Origin: DASUBN01 sp036000105
GTDB lineage: Bacteria > Pseudomonadota > Gammaproteobacteria > Natronospirales > REEB76
Assembly (NCBI GenBank): GCA_036000105.1
Contig: DASYGE010000011.1
Location: forward strand, 13,636 to 77,635
Reading direction: 5' to 3'
Length of the DNA: 64,000 nt
Made by a program: the position numbers and the translations under genes. This document shows positions 16,729 through 24,690 of the stretch, in pieces (positions within the stretch are counted from its first letter, which is position 1; the number at the start of each line of letters is the position of its first letter). A model generated the notes under the pieces. That model saw nothing but the letters and a program-made list of their open reading frames with translations, did not search any database and was not told where the DNA came from.

Positions 16729-17322
16729 TTACTTGCTCTCGCCGAAGAGATGCTGGTCGATGAGGTCGCAGAGGCAGTGCAGGGCGAGCAGGTGCACTTC
16801 CTGGATGCGCGCCGTCACCTTGGCGGGCACCCGGATCTCCAGGTCGTTGCCCTTGAGCTGGGGCGCCATCTTGCCGCCATCCCGGCCTGTGAGCGCCACC
16901 ACATGGATGCCCTTCTCGTGGGCGGCGTCGATGGCGCGCATTACGTTGGGGGAGTTGCCGCTCGTCGAGATGGCCAGCAGCACGTCGCCGGCGCGGCCGA
17001 GAGCCCGCACCTGCTTGGAGAAGATCTCGTTGTATTCGTAGTCGTTCGAGATGGAGGTGAGGGTGGAAGTGTCGGTCGTGAGGGCGATGCCTGCAAGACC
17101 GGGCCGCTCTCGCTCGAAGCGGTTGAGCAGCTCCGCCGAGAAATGCTGGGAGTCCGCCGCCGAGCCGCCGTTGCCGCAGCTCATAACCTTGCCGTCTTTC
17201 TTGAGCGCATCTGCCATGAGCTTGCCCGCCGCCACGATGGGCGGGACCAATACCTTGAGGGCCGCCTGCTTGGTGGCGATGCTGTCGTTGAATAACTGTG
17301 TTACGCGGTCGTTGGGCTGCAT
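16729..17322 (-). CDS. diaA: SIS-domain protein, DiaA (phosphoheptose isomerase-like)
   Basis: The 197 residues form one SIS domain with the GNGGSAADSQHFSAELLNRF and STSGNSPN signatures shared by GmhA and DiaA. The order lpoA-yraN-diaA is that of E. coli, where DiaA binds DnaA and promotes timely replication initiation, so I prefer DiaA. GmhA (sedoheptulose-7-phosphate isomerase in heptose synthesis) is the alternative; the two are hard to tell apart by motifs and some bacteria use one protein in this position for both. The gene lies 15 bases after yraN. Confidence 0.85.
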   Translation of the reverse strand: MQPNDRVTQLFNDSIATKQAALKVLVPPIVAAGKLMADALKKDGKVMSCGNGGSAADSQHFSAELLNRFERERPGLAGIALTTDTSTLTSISNDYEYNEIFSKQVRALGRAGDVLLAISTSGNSPNVMRAIDAAHEKGIHVVALTGRDGGKMAPQLKGNDLEIRVPAKVTARIQEVHLLALHCLCDLIDQHLFGESK

Positions 17323-17337
17323 GATCGTTCCTGGGGT

Positions 17338-17709
17338 TCAGCCTGGCTGGAAGGCGTCTTGTATCCATTCTACCGCGAGAGCCTCGCCCTCTCCGGTTAC
17401 CGCCGCCACGTCGAAGCGCAGGGGCTTGCGGCGCAGGTCAGCATGGCTGCGCAAGAAATGCTCGGTGGCGCGGGTGAGTTTGCGGCGTTTCTCCGGGCCC
17501 ACGGTCTCGGCGGCGCTGCCGCGGCTCTCGTCGCGCCGGTAACGCACTTCCACCACCACGAGGCTCCCCTGGTCCAGCAGCACCAGATCCAGCTCCCCCA
17601 ATGGACAGCTGTAGTTGCGCGCCAGGAGCTTCAGGCCGCGGGCTTCCAGGGTCTTGAGCGCCAGCTCCTCAGCCCGCTGGCCGGACTCGAGGTGCGGTGC
17701 CAGGCTCAC
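17338..17709 (-). CDS. yraN: YraN, UPF0102 nuclease-fold protein
   Basis: YraN is a small conserved protein with a restriction-endonuclease-like core; its role is not established. The predicted 123 residues include the family motifs GQRAEELALKTLEARG, LLARNYSCPLGELDLVLLD and VVVEVRYR, which together hold the E, D and ExR-type catalytic residues of the fold. I chose GTG 17709, which overlaps the lpoA stop (GTGA), because the longer open frame upstream lies inside lpoA and has no conserved sequence. Confidence 0.88.
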   Translation of the reverse strand: MSLAPHLESGQRAEELALKTLEARGLKLLARNYSCPLGELDLVLLDQGSLVVVEVRYRRDESRGSAAETVGPEKRRKLTRATEHFLRSHADLRRKPLRFDVAAVTGEGEALAVEWIQDAFQPG

Positions 17710-19652
17710 GGACTGGGAGCGGGGGTGACAGTCGCAGGCGTGGTCGCTGGCGGGGCCGGCAGGGTGAGAGGCGGAAGCAGGTTGGCGCTGCCGTCGTCGA
17801 AGCTCGCCCAATCGAGGTTGCGGTGTACGCGCCGGCCGTCATCGAGGCTCAACAGCCCGGTGACACCCTGCACCGGTTCGCCGATGGTATGAGTGTTATA
17901 GAGCAGCGGCAGAAGGCGGTAGGCATCGAACCCCAGGGCATAGAGACGGCTGTTGACGGCGAAGTTGCCCGGCCAGTCCTTCTCCACCTCGCCGCGCATG
18001 TCGGCCATGGAACCGGATTCCACCAGGGTCCAGGGCATGTCGCCGAAGGTGATGCCGTTCAGCACCGTGTTGTCCACGTTGCTGTTGAGTTCATACACCC
18101 GCGAGGTGGAGAACACCGGCACATCGTCGGCATGGTAGTAGCTGATCAGTGGCTGGATCTGGCGGGCGTCTTCGGCGCTGCCCGCGAGGAAGATGAACTG
18201 CACGTCCTGACGGCGGCGTGGCTCGAACTCGAGATGGCTATTCAAAGTCGCGGCCAGGTGCTCTTCCCGGTCCTGGCTCGCATCCAGGTTGAGCAGGCGG
18301 TTGATGGTGTCGGCGTCGTTGTCTCCGCCCGGGGCATAGTTGCCGGTGGCGAGCAGGTCGCCGCCCAATTGAGCGAAGCGCGCCGAGAAGGCATTCAGCA
18401 TGCGTCTGCCGAAATCATCGTTGGAGACGAGCGCCATACCGCGGGTGTAGCCCTCGGCCACGGCACGCTCCGCCGCCTGTTCCGCTTCGCCCTCCGGCAG
18501 GAGACCGAACTGATAGAAACCCATGGGTCCGGATTTGCCGGCATCCAGGTAGTTGAGCGCCAACACTGGCACCGGCAATGAGGGGAGCGCCGCGAGGCCG
18601 GCCACCGCATCCTTGGTGAGAGGGCCGATCACCATGTTGGCGCCGTCGCTCACCGCTTTCTGATAAGCGGCCTGGGCACTGGCCGCGTCGGTACCGGAAT
18701 CGTAATAGCTGAGTGCGGGAGCCTCGCCGTTACCCGCCAGCTGGAAATAAGCAGCGAGCAAACCATCGCGCACCGCATCGGCCGGCGCCTGGAAGTTGCC
18801 GTTCAATGGCAGCATCACCGCGACCCGGGGTGGGAAGGCGGTGAGCGCCTGCTGCTTGGCGAGGAGCTCCGGTACCAGTTGCTGCATGGCGGGATGCTGG
18901 GGATAACTGTTCTCCCAATCCTTGATGGCCTGGATGAACTTCTCCGGCTGCTGCCAGCTGGTGTGGGCGATGTTCGCCAACTCCAGCCAACCGCGGGCCG
19001 TGGGCGAGAGGCTTGCGGGCAGCTTGGTGACATCCAGTGCCGTGTGGGTCGCGGTGAGGGTCTGCCAGATGAGCTGTTCATTGGCGGCCGCATCCTTGCC
19101 GTTGGGCGGGAGATAGGTCTCGCGTTCGCTCCAGTCCTCCACCGCCGAAGGCAGATCGTCCATGGCCACGTGGATGCGCCCGCGCACCAGGAGTGTGGCG
19201 GCCTTGATCTCATCCGGCAGGGCTTCCAGCGGGAAGCGCAGATGGCTCAAGGCCACCTGGGGCTGGTGGCCCGCTAAGTCCAGTTCTGCTTTGAGTATCT
19301 CGATGCGTGCCTGCAGAGCGGGGTACAGGGTCTTGGGGTTCTTGATCTGCCCAAGGAGCGTCCAGCTGCGCTGGCCGTTGCCGTTGCCGACGCCGGACCA
19401 GGCTTCCGACGCGCTCACCAGGAACTCCGTCTGCTGGATGCCCTGGGCGCCGGCCGCGAGGCCTTCATAGAGTTTGGCGGCGTCCGCATATTTGCCCTGC
19501 TGCATTAGCTCTTGCGCCTGGGCTTCGCGGGTGGCCGGCGGCTGCTTTGACGGCGCGACGGAGCAGGCGGCCAGTAGCGCGAGCATGAGCGCGGTGAGCA
19601 GTCGGGTGATGCGGTGGAAGTACGGCGTGCCTTGCATGGATGCGGGCTTCAT
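17706..19652 (-). CDS. lpoA: LpoA, outer-membrane lipoprotein activator of PBP1A
   Basis: LpoA spans the periplasm from the outer membrane and stimulates the class A penicillin-binding protein PBP1A. The 648-residue protein is close to the family size. A signal peptide ends in the lipobox LLAAC with Cys30; Met6 is an alternative start. The N-terminal half is TPR-like helical, and the C-terminal half (about 285 on) is a periplasmic-binding-protein fold starting with PRVAVMLPLNGNFQAPADA. The tail is Pro/Ala/Thr-rich. It is the first gene of the lpoA-yraN-diaA group and is divergent from rsmI. Confidence 0.93.
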   Translation of the reverse strand: MKPASMQGTPYFHRITRLLTALMLALLAACSVAPSKQPPATREAQAQELMQQGKYADAAKLYEGLAAGAQGIQQTEFLVSASEAWSGVGNGNGQRSWTLLGQIKNPKTLYPALQARIEILKAELDLAGHQPQVALSHLRFPLEALPDEIKAATLLVRGRIHVAMDDLPSAVEDWSERETYLPPNGKDAAANEQLIWQTLTATHTALDVTKLPASLSPTARGWLELANIAHTSWQQPEKFIQAIKDWENSYPQHPAMQQLVPELLAKQQALTAFPPRVAVMLPLNGNFQAPADAVRDGLLAAYFQLAGNGEAPALSYYDSGTDAASAQAAYQKAVSDGANMVIGPLTKDAVAGLAALPSLPVPVLALNYLDAGKSGPMGFYQFGLLPEGEAEQAAERAVAEGYTRGMALVSNDDFGRRMLNAFSARFAQLGGDLLATGNYAPGGDNDADTINRLLNLDASQDREEHLAATLNSHLEFEPRRRQDVQFIFLAGSAEDARQIQPLISYYHADDVPVFSTSRVYELNSNVDNTVLNGITFGDMPWTLVESGSMADMRGEVEKDWPGNFAVNSRLYALGFDAYRLLPLLYNTHTIGEPVQGVTGLLSLDDGRRVHRNLDWASFDDGSANLLPPLTLPAPPATTPATVTPAPSP

Positions 19653-19721
19653 TGCAGGATGGGCGCGAACCCCAATGATACCCGTTCCGGCCGGGAGCCG
19701 GCATCGGGCTTAGGAGTCTTC

Positions 19722-20573
19722 GTGGCCGAGCGTCCGGGCGTGCTCTACGTGGTGGCCACCCCCATAGGCAACCTGGATGACCTCACGCCCCGTGCCCGCC
19801 AGATATTGTCCGATGTGGATGTGGTGGCTGCCGAGGACACGCGCCACAGCGGCGCGTTGCTCAGTCATTTCGGCATCCATACCCAGCTCATCTCCCTGCA
19901 TGAACATAATGAGGCGGCGCGCGCCGCCTGGCTGCTGGAAAGGCTCAAGGCCGGCGAGGACGTGGCGCTCATTTCCGACGCTGGCACGCCACTCATCAGC
20001 GATCCCGGTTTCGATCTGGTACGCGCCGCGCGCCAGGCCGGCATCAGCGTGAGCCCCATACCCGGCGCCTGCGCCTTGGTGGCGGCCTTGAGCGTGAGCG
20101 GCTTGCCCACCGACCGCTTCGTGTTCGAGGGCTTCCTGCCGTCAAAATCAGTTGCCCGTCGCGAGCGACTCACGGCGCTCGCCGCCGAGACCCGCACTCT
20201 GGTGTTCTACGAATCCGTGCACCGCCTGCAAGACTCCCTGCAAGATATGGCTGAGGTGTTCGGGGCCGAGCGCGTGGGCGTGGTAGCCCGGGAACTCACC
20301 AAGCTGCACGAAGGCGTGCGGGAAGCACCCCTCGCTGCTCTGGCTGACTGGGCCTCGAAGGACCCGATGGCCGCCAAGGGTGAGGTGGTGATCCTGCTGG
20401 CTGGGGCCCTCGCCAGGGAAGGGGAGGCCGTAGATGGCGAGGCGGAGCGGGTGCTGAAAGCTTTGCTAGCGGAATTACCGGTGAAACAGGCCGCGACCCT
20501 GGCGGCCGAAATCACCGGTCTCAAGAAGAACTCGCTCTACAACCTGGCGCTGACTCTCACGGGAAAGAAATAG
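19722..20573 (+). CDS. rsmI: 16S rRNA (cytidine-1402 2'-O) methyltransferase RsmI
   Basis: RsmI methylates the ribose of C1402 in the 30S decoding centre. The predicted 283 residues match the family. The tetrapyrrole-methylase fold shows LYVVATPIGNLDDLTPRA at the start, the SAM-binding SDAGTPLISDPG, and the PIPGACALVAALSVSGLP loop. I chose GTG 19722 because AGGAG lies 5 bases upstream and the conserved sequence begins directly after; the open frame extends to 19614 inside the region divergent with lpoA. The -10 of rnpB follows 35 bases after the stop. Confidence 0.93.
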   Translation: MAERPGVLYVVATPIGNLDDLTPRARQILSDVDVVAAEDTRHSGALLSHFGIHTQLISLHEHNEAARAAWLLERLKAGEDVALISDAGTPLISDPGFDLVRAARQAGISVSPIPGACALVAALSVSGLPTDRFVFEGFLPSKSVARRERLTALAAETRTLVFYESVHRLQDSLQDMAEVFGAERVGVVARELTKLHEGVREAPLAALADWASKDPMAAKGEVVILLAGALAREGEAVDGEAERVLKALLAELPVKQAATLAAEITGLKKNSLYNLALTLTGKK

Positions 20574-20607
20574 GCGGCCTTCCTAAGGGCCTCCGGTCCC
20601 CCAGCCT

Positions 20608-20613
20608 TATAAT
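20608..20613 (+). promoter_or_regulatory. -10 box of rnpB
   Basis: A perfect TATAAT lies 7 bases before the predicted first base of the RNase P RNA, the spacing expected for a sigma70 promoter. The -35 position (around 20585-20590) is a poor match. Confidence 0.65.
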
Positions 20614-20620
20614 GGCTTTG

Positions 20621-20974
20621 GAGTCGGCCGGGCAGCCGCAGTGCGCAAGCGCTGAGGAAAGTCCGGGCTCCACAGGACAGGGTGCCAGGTAACGCCTGGG
20701 GGGCGCGAGCCCATGGAAAGTGCCACAGAAAACATACCGCCTAAGCGCGCAAGCGCCGGTAAGGGTGAAAAGGTGCGGTAAGAGCGCACCGCGCGGCGGG
20801 TAACCGTCCGCGGCACGGAAAACCCCACCCGGAGCAAGGCCAAATAGGGGAGCGCGCGGGGCAACCCGCAGGTGTGGTCCGCACCGTTCCCGGGTAGGCC
20901 GCTAGAGGTGCGTGGTGACGCGCATCCCAGAGGAATGGTTGTCCACGACAGAACCCGGCTTACAGGCCGACTCC
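20621..20974 (+). ncRNA. rnpB: RNase P RNA, bacterial type A
   Basis: This is the catalytic RNA that trims the 5' ends of tRNA precursors. The P1 helix is clear: GAGTCGGCC at the start pairs with GGCCGACTC at 20965-20973. Universal core sequences are present: GAGGAAAGTCCGGGCTCC near the 5' end, AGGGTGAAAAGGTGCGGTAA with surrounding CACCGCGC, the ACAGAA strand within P4 and GAACCCGGCTTA before P1. About 354 bases is normal for the ancestral type. The position after rsmI and before mraZ is common in related bacteria. The 3' end is fixed to within a few bases by P1. Confidence 0.95.
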
Positions 20975-21005
20975 TTCTTTTCTGATCTCTGACCCCCGGT
21001 CATCC

Positions 21006-21030
21006 CGCCAGCCTTCAGGCTGGCGATTCT
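21006..21030 (+). terminator. Probable terminator after rnpB
   Basis: The arms CGCCAGCC and GGCTGGCG form a perfect 8-bp stem around the tetraloop TTCA, followed by ATTCTTT. The T content is modest, but the place, 32 bases after the RNase P RNA, fits transcript termination. Confidence 0.55.
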
Positions 21031-21078
21031 TTGCTCACTCCCGCCTGCAGAGCCTATCTCGAAGGGCCAAAAAGCCTG

Positions 21079-21110
21079 AAATCGGCAAAATATGCCGATT
21101 TTCCTCGTTT
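21079..21110 (+). terminator. Second hairpin with T-rich tail upstream of mraZ
   Basis: The arms AAATCGGCA and TGCCGATTT form a 9-bp stem with loop AAATA, followed by TCCTCGTTTT; the other strand also has an A/T-rich flank. It could act as a second or two-way terminator that shields the mraZ promoter from rnpB transcription. Confidence 0.5.
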
Positions 21111-21216
21111 TCCAGTTAATGCGACGCATAAGATGCTTCTTGTAACCATATGATTTTTAAACACTTAGTTAGAGTATTTTTGAACAAAATCGCAGCTAAG
21201 TCCCTGTCCCACAAGC

Positions 21217-21297
21217 AAATTTCCCAAATTTTGTACTTGACGTGCCTTAAAGCGCTTCCTATAGTGTGGGAGGTGGGAAAAAGTGGAATGAAATGGG
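21217..21297 (+). promoter_or_regulatory. Promoter of the division/cell-wall operon with MraZ operator
   Basis: A strong sigma70 promoter is visible: -35 TTGACG (21237-21242), a 17-base spacer and -10 TATAGT (21260-21265). A/T tracts at 21217-21222 and 21226-21232 just upstream resemble an UP element. Just after the -10 come TGGG at 21267, TGGG at 21274, TGGA at 21284 and TGGG at 21294; the last three are exactly 10 bases apart. MraZ is known to bind such GTGGG repeats at this place and repress its own operon, so autoregulation is expected. Confidence 0.85.
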
Positions 21298-21321
21298 ACA
21301 GACGGGAGGCTGCAGCAGCGC

Positions 21322-21777
21322 ATGTTTCGTGGCATCAGCAATCTGACCCTGGATGCGAAGGGGCGTCTGGCCGTGCCTGCGCGCTATCGCGAGCGCATCG
21401 CCGAAGCCTGCCGCGGCCAGCTCGTGGTCACCATCGACCGGGACCACTGCCTGCTCATCTATCCCATGCCTGAATGGGAGGCTCTGGAGGAGCGCCTAGT
21501 GCGCCTGCCCAGCCTCAACAAAGAATCACGTGAATTGCAGCGTCTATTGCTCGGCCATGCCACCGAAGTGGAGCTGGACAGCCACGCGCGTCTGTTGCTG
21601 CCACCGGAATTGCGCAGCTTCGCGGGCCTGGAGCGCGACGTGGTGCTGCTCGGCCTCGGTCGCAAGTTCGAGCTGTGGCAGCAGGCGAATTGGGATGCGC
21701 GTCGCGAGGCCAGTCTCGCGGGCGATGCGGACAGATCGGGCGGCTTGCCGGATGAACTCGCCAGGCTGGTGCTTTGA
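21322..21777 (+). CDS. mraZ: Transcriptional regulator MraZ
   Basis: MraZ is an AbrB-like DNA-binding protein that forms a ring and represses the division/cell-wall operon it leads. The 151 residues hold two SpoVT/AbrB-type repeats: MFRGISNLTLDAKGRLAVPARYR at the N-terminus and VELDSHARLLLPPELRSFAGL in the second half, both with the DxxGR-like DNA-contact motif (the second as DSHAR). GGGAGG upstream of ATG 21322 provides the ribosome site. The stop codon overlaps the TTG start of rsmH. The operator repeats described upstream match its known target. Confidence 0.95.
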   Translation: MFRGISNLTLDAKGRLAVPARYRERIAEACRGQLVVTIDRDHCLLIYPMPEWEALEERLVRLPSLNKESRELQRLLLGHATEVELDSHARLLLPPELRSFAGLERDVVLLGLGRKFELWQQANWDARREASLAGDADRSGGLPDELARLVL

Positions 21778-22703
21778 ACGCCGCCCACCGGCCGGTAATG
21801 CTGAAGGAGGCGGTGGATGCGCTGGCGGTACAAGCCGACGGCATCTATATGGACGGGACCTTCGGCCGCGGCGGCCATAGCCGGGAGATCCTGGCGCGGC
21901 TCGGGCCCAAGGGCAGGCTCTTGGCCCTGGATCGGGATCCGGAAGCCCACGCGTCAGCGGAGACGCTGGCGGCGACCGATTCGAGGGTGACGGTGTACCG
22001 CGCGGCGTTCTCCATGCTGGAGCGCATCGCGACGCAAGCGGGAGTGAGCGGTCGGGTGAACGGTGTGTTGTTGGATATCGGTGTCTCGTCGGCGCAGTTG
22101 GACGATGCGCGCCGCGGCTTCAGTTTCACTCAGAACGGCCCCCTGGACATGCGCATGGATCCTACGAGCGGTGAGAGTGTCGCCGAGTGGCTGATGCGCG
22201 CGCCGGAAGCGGACATCGCGGACGTGATCCACGAATACGGCGAGGAGCGGCATGCGCGACGCATCGCCCGCGCCATCACCACCGCGCGCACCACCACGCC
22301 CCTCACGGATACGCTGCAGCTCGCCGAGATCGTGAGCCGCGCGGTGCCGCGCCACGAGCGGCACAAGCATCCCGCCACGCGCACTTTCCAGGCGATACGC
22401 ATCTTCATCAACCAGGAGCTTGCGGAACTCGCTGCCTGCCTGGAGCAGTGCCTCAAGGTGCTGGCGCCGGCCGGCCGGCTCGCGGTCATCAGTTTCCATT
22501 CCCTCGAAGATCGCATGGTGAAGCGTTTCATCCGCGACCATGCGCGCCTGCCGGAGCCGGACCCGAAGGCACCGTGGCTGGAACCCACGACCAAGCCCGT
22601 GCTGCGCGGTGTCGGCAAGGCGGTGTATGCCAGCGATGTGGAGGTGGCGGAGAACCCGCGGGCCCGCAGCGCAGTGCTCAGGGTGGCGGAGAGACTGCCA
22701 TGA
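21774..22703 (+). CDS. rsmH: 16S rRNA (cytosine-1402 N4) methyltransferase RsmH
   Basis: RsmH methylates the base of C1402, the same nucleotide whose ribose is methylated by RsmI, whose gene lies 1.2 kb upstream. The 309 residues start with HRPVMLKEAVDAL, followed by the SAM motif DGTFGRGGHS and the C-terminal SFHSLEDRMVKRF signature. Initiation is at TTG 21774, overlapping the mraZ stop (TTGA); no ATG exists before the conserved HRPVML. ftsL overlaps its 3' end (ATGA). Confidence 0.95.
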   Translation: MNAAHRPVMLKEAVDALAVQADGIYMDGTFGRGGHSREILARLGPKGRLLALDRDPEAHASAETLAATDSRVTVYRAAFSMLERIATQAGVSGRVNGVLLDIGVSSAQLDDARRGFSFTQNGPLDMRMDPTSGESVAEWLMRAPEADIADVIHEYGEERHARRIARAITTARTTTPLTDTLQLAEIVSRAVPRHERHKHPATRTFQAIRIFINQELAELAACLEQCLKVLAPAGRLAVISFHSLEDRMVKRFIRDHARLPEPDPKAPWLEPTTKPVLRGVGKAVYASDVEVAENPRARSAVLRVAERLP

Positions 22704-22969
22704 ACTTGAGCCGCGCAGTGGTGGCTTTGCTCGCGGTGGCGGTGTTCCTCTCGGCGCTGGCGCTCATCGATGCGCGCCATCAGAACCGCATCCTGTTCGA
22801 AGAGACCCAGCAGCTGCGCGAGCAGCGCGACCAGCTGAACATCGAGTGGGGGCGCTTGTTGCTGGAGCAGAGCACCTGGTCCACCCACGCTTATATAGAG
22901 CAGTCGGCTACCCAGAAGCTCGGCATGCACACGCCCGTCAATCCCGAGATCCTGGTGGTGCAGCCGTGA
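22700..22969 (+). CDS. ftsL: Cell division protein FtsL
   Basis: FtsL is a bitopic inner-membrane protein that, with FtsB and FtsQ, links the divisome to septal wall synthesis by FtsWI. The 89 residues show a short cytoplasmic start, one membrane helix (about 5-25), and a periplasmic coiled coil (FEETQQLREQRDQLNIEWGR). The ATG overlaps the rsmH stop and its own stop overlaps the GTG start of ftsI. Sequence conservation in this family is low, so the call rests on size, topology and place, which are all typical. Confidence 0.93.
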   Translation: MNLSRAVVALLAVAVFLSALALIDARHQNRILFEETQQLREQRDQLNIEWGRLLLEQSTWSTHAYIEQSATQKLGMHTPVNPEILVVQP

Positions 22970-24690
22970 GCCGCGTCATGCCGCAATCTTTTCCCGCGGC
23001 GGGCTGGCGCAGCCTGGTGGTGCTGGCGTTCTTCTGTCTCGTGGCCGCGTCGCTCGTGGGCCGCGCCGTCTATCTGCAGGTGGTGGACCAGGGCTTCCTG
23101 GTGGGGCAGGGGGAAGAGCGACATCTTCGGGTGATGGAGATCCCCGCCCACCGCGGCATGATCCTGGATCGCAACGGCGAACCTCTGGCGGTGAGTACAC
23201 CGGTGGATTCCGTGTGGATGAATCCCCAGGAGCTTTCCGCGGGGCTGGGGCGTCTGCCAGAACTGGCACGGGCGCTCAACATGCCGGGCAACGCGCTCTC
23301 GAAACTCGTACGCGATAACCACGATAAAGAATTCGTGTATCTGGCTCGGGGCCTCGACCCGTATGACGCAGAACGGGTGACGGCCCTCGGCATCCCCGGC
23401 ATCTATACCCAGCGGGAATACCGCCGCTATTACCCGGCAGGCGAAGTCACGGCCCACGTGCTCGGTTTCACCAATGTGGACGATGCGGGCCAGGAAGGCC
23501 TGGAACTGGGCTACAACGACTGGCTGAAGGGCGTGCCCGGCGCCGAGCGGGTCATCGTGGATCGCTACGGCCGCTCAGTGCAGGACGTGGAGAGCCTGCG
23601 TACGCCGCGCCCCGGCCGCGACATGATCTCCAGCATCGACCTGCGTATCCAATATCTCGCCTACCGCGCCCTTAAGCAGGCGGTGCTGACCCAGGGCGCG
23701 CGCTCCGGCTCCATCGTGGTGATGGATTGCCGTACCGGTGAGGTGCTGGCAATGGCAGACCAGCCCTCCTTCAATCCCAACAACCGCGGTGACTTTGACA
23801 GCGACGATTACCGCAACCGTGCGGTCACCGACATGTTCGAACCCGGCTCCAGCATGAAGCCCTTCACCATGGTGGCGGCGCTGTTGTCCGGCAAGTACCA
23901 GCCCAATTCAGTGGTCGATACCTCGCCCGGTACCTTGAAGCTGGCGCGTTACACCATCCATGACGAGCATGATTACGGCCGCATCGACCTCACCACCATC
24001 ATCGAGAAGTCGAGCAACGTGGGCGCCAGCAAGATAGCCTTGTCCCTCGATCCGCAACTCATGTGGCATACCCTCTCGGCCTTCGGTTTCGGGCGCAATA
24101 CCGGCAGCGGTTACCCCGGTGAGAGCGGCGGCGACCTGCCGGATTACCGCAGTTGGAACCCGGCGCGTCAGGCCACCATCTCCTACGGTTACGGCATCGC
24201 CATCACGGCCCTGCAGCTGGCCGATGCCTACGACACCCTGGCTTATGGCGGCTTGCATCAGCCACCGAGCTTCCTGCGCTTGGATACCGTGCCCCAGCCC
24301 CAGCCCATCGTACCGCCCGGTGTGGCAAGCGATCTGCGCAGCATGCTGGAGACGGTGGTCTCCCAGGAAGGCACCGGCAAACTCGCGGACGTGGTCGGTT
24401 ACCACGTGGCCGGCAAGACCGGCACCGCCCACATCGCCATGAACGGCGGTTATTCCAAGGACAAGTACATCTCGGTGTTCGCCGGCATGGTGCCGGCCAG
24501 CGATCCGCGGCTCGTAGCGGTGGTGGTGATCAACCAGCCTACCCATGGTCAGTACATGGGTGGCCTGGTGTCGGCGCCGGTGTTCGCAGAGGTCATGCGC
24601 GATGCGTTGCGCCTGCTCAACATCACGCCTGACGATCTCTCGAGCCTGCCGGCCACCGCTTATCTGCTGAAACCGGGGCACGCTTCATGA
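22966..24690 (+). CDS. ftsI: Septal peptidoglycan transpeptidase FtsI (PBP3)
   Basis: FtsI cross-links septal peptidoglycan together with the glycosyltransferase FtsW. The 574-residue product starts at GTG 22966 (GTGA overlap with ftsL); ATG 22978 is an alternative. It has one N-terminal membrane helix (about 15-37), the pedestal domain with IPAHRGMILDRNGEPLA, and the penicillin-binding domain with SxxK (GSSMKPF), SxN (SSN) and KTG (GKTGTAH). All three catalytic motifs are intact. murE overlaps its end. Confidence 0.97.
   Translation: MSRVMPQSFPAAGWRSLVVLAFFCLVAASLVGRAVYLQVVDQGFLVGQGEERHLRVMEIPAHRGMILDRNGEPLAVSTPVDSVWMNPQELSAGLGRLPELARALNMPGNALSKLVRDNHDKEFVYLARGLDPYDAERVTALGIPGIYTQREYRRYYPAGEVTAHVLGFTNVDDAGQEGLELGYNDWLKGVPGAERVIVDRYGRSVQDVESLRTPRPGRDMISSIDLRIQYLAYRALKQAVLTQGARSGSIVVMDCRTGEVLAMADQPSFNPNNRGDFDSDDYRNRAVTDMFEPGSSMKPFTMVAALLSGKYQPNSVVDTSPGTLKLARYTIHDEHDYGRIDLTTIIEKSSNVGASKIALSLDPQLMWHTLSAFGFGRNTGSGYPGESGGDLPDYRSWNPARQATISYGYGIAITALQLADAYDTLAYGGLHQPPSFLRLDTVPQPQPIVPPGVASDLRSMLETVVSQEGTGKLADVVGYHVAGKTGTAHIAMNGGYSKDKYISVFAGMVPASDPRLVAVVVINQPTHGQYMGGLVSAPVFAEVMRDALRLLNITPDDLSSLPATAYLLKPGHAS

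Noticed and set aside
22540..22965. Longer N-terminus for FtsI
   Set aside because: The open frame extends through rsmH and ftsL; the FtsI membrane helix begins just after GTG 22966, so the upstream part is not coding.
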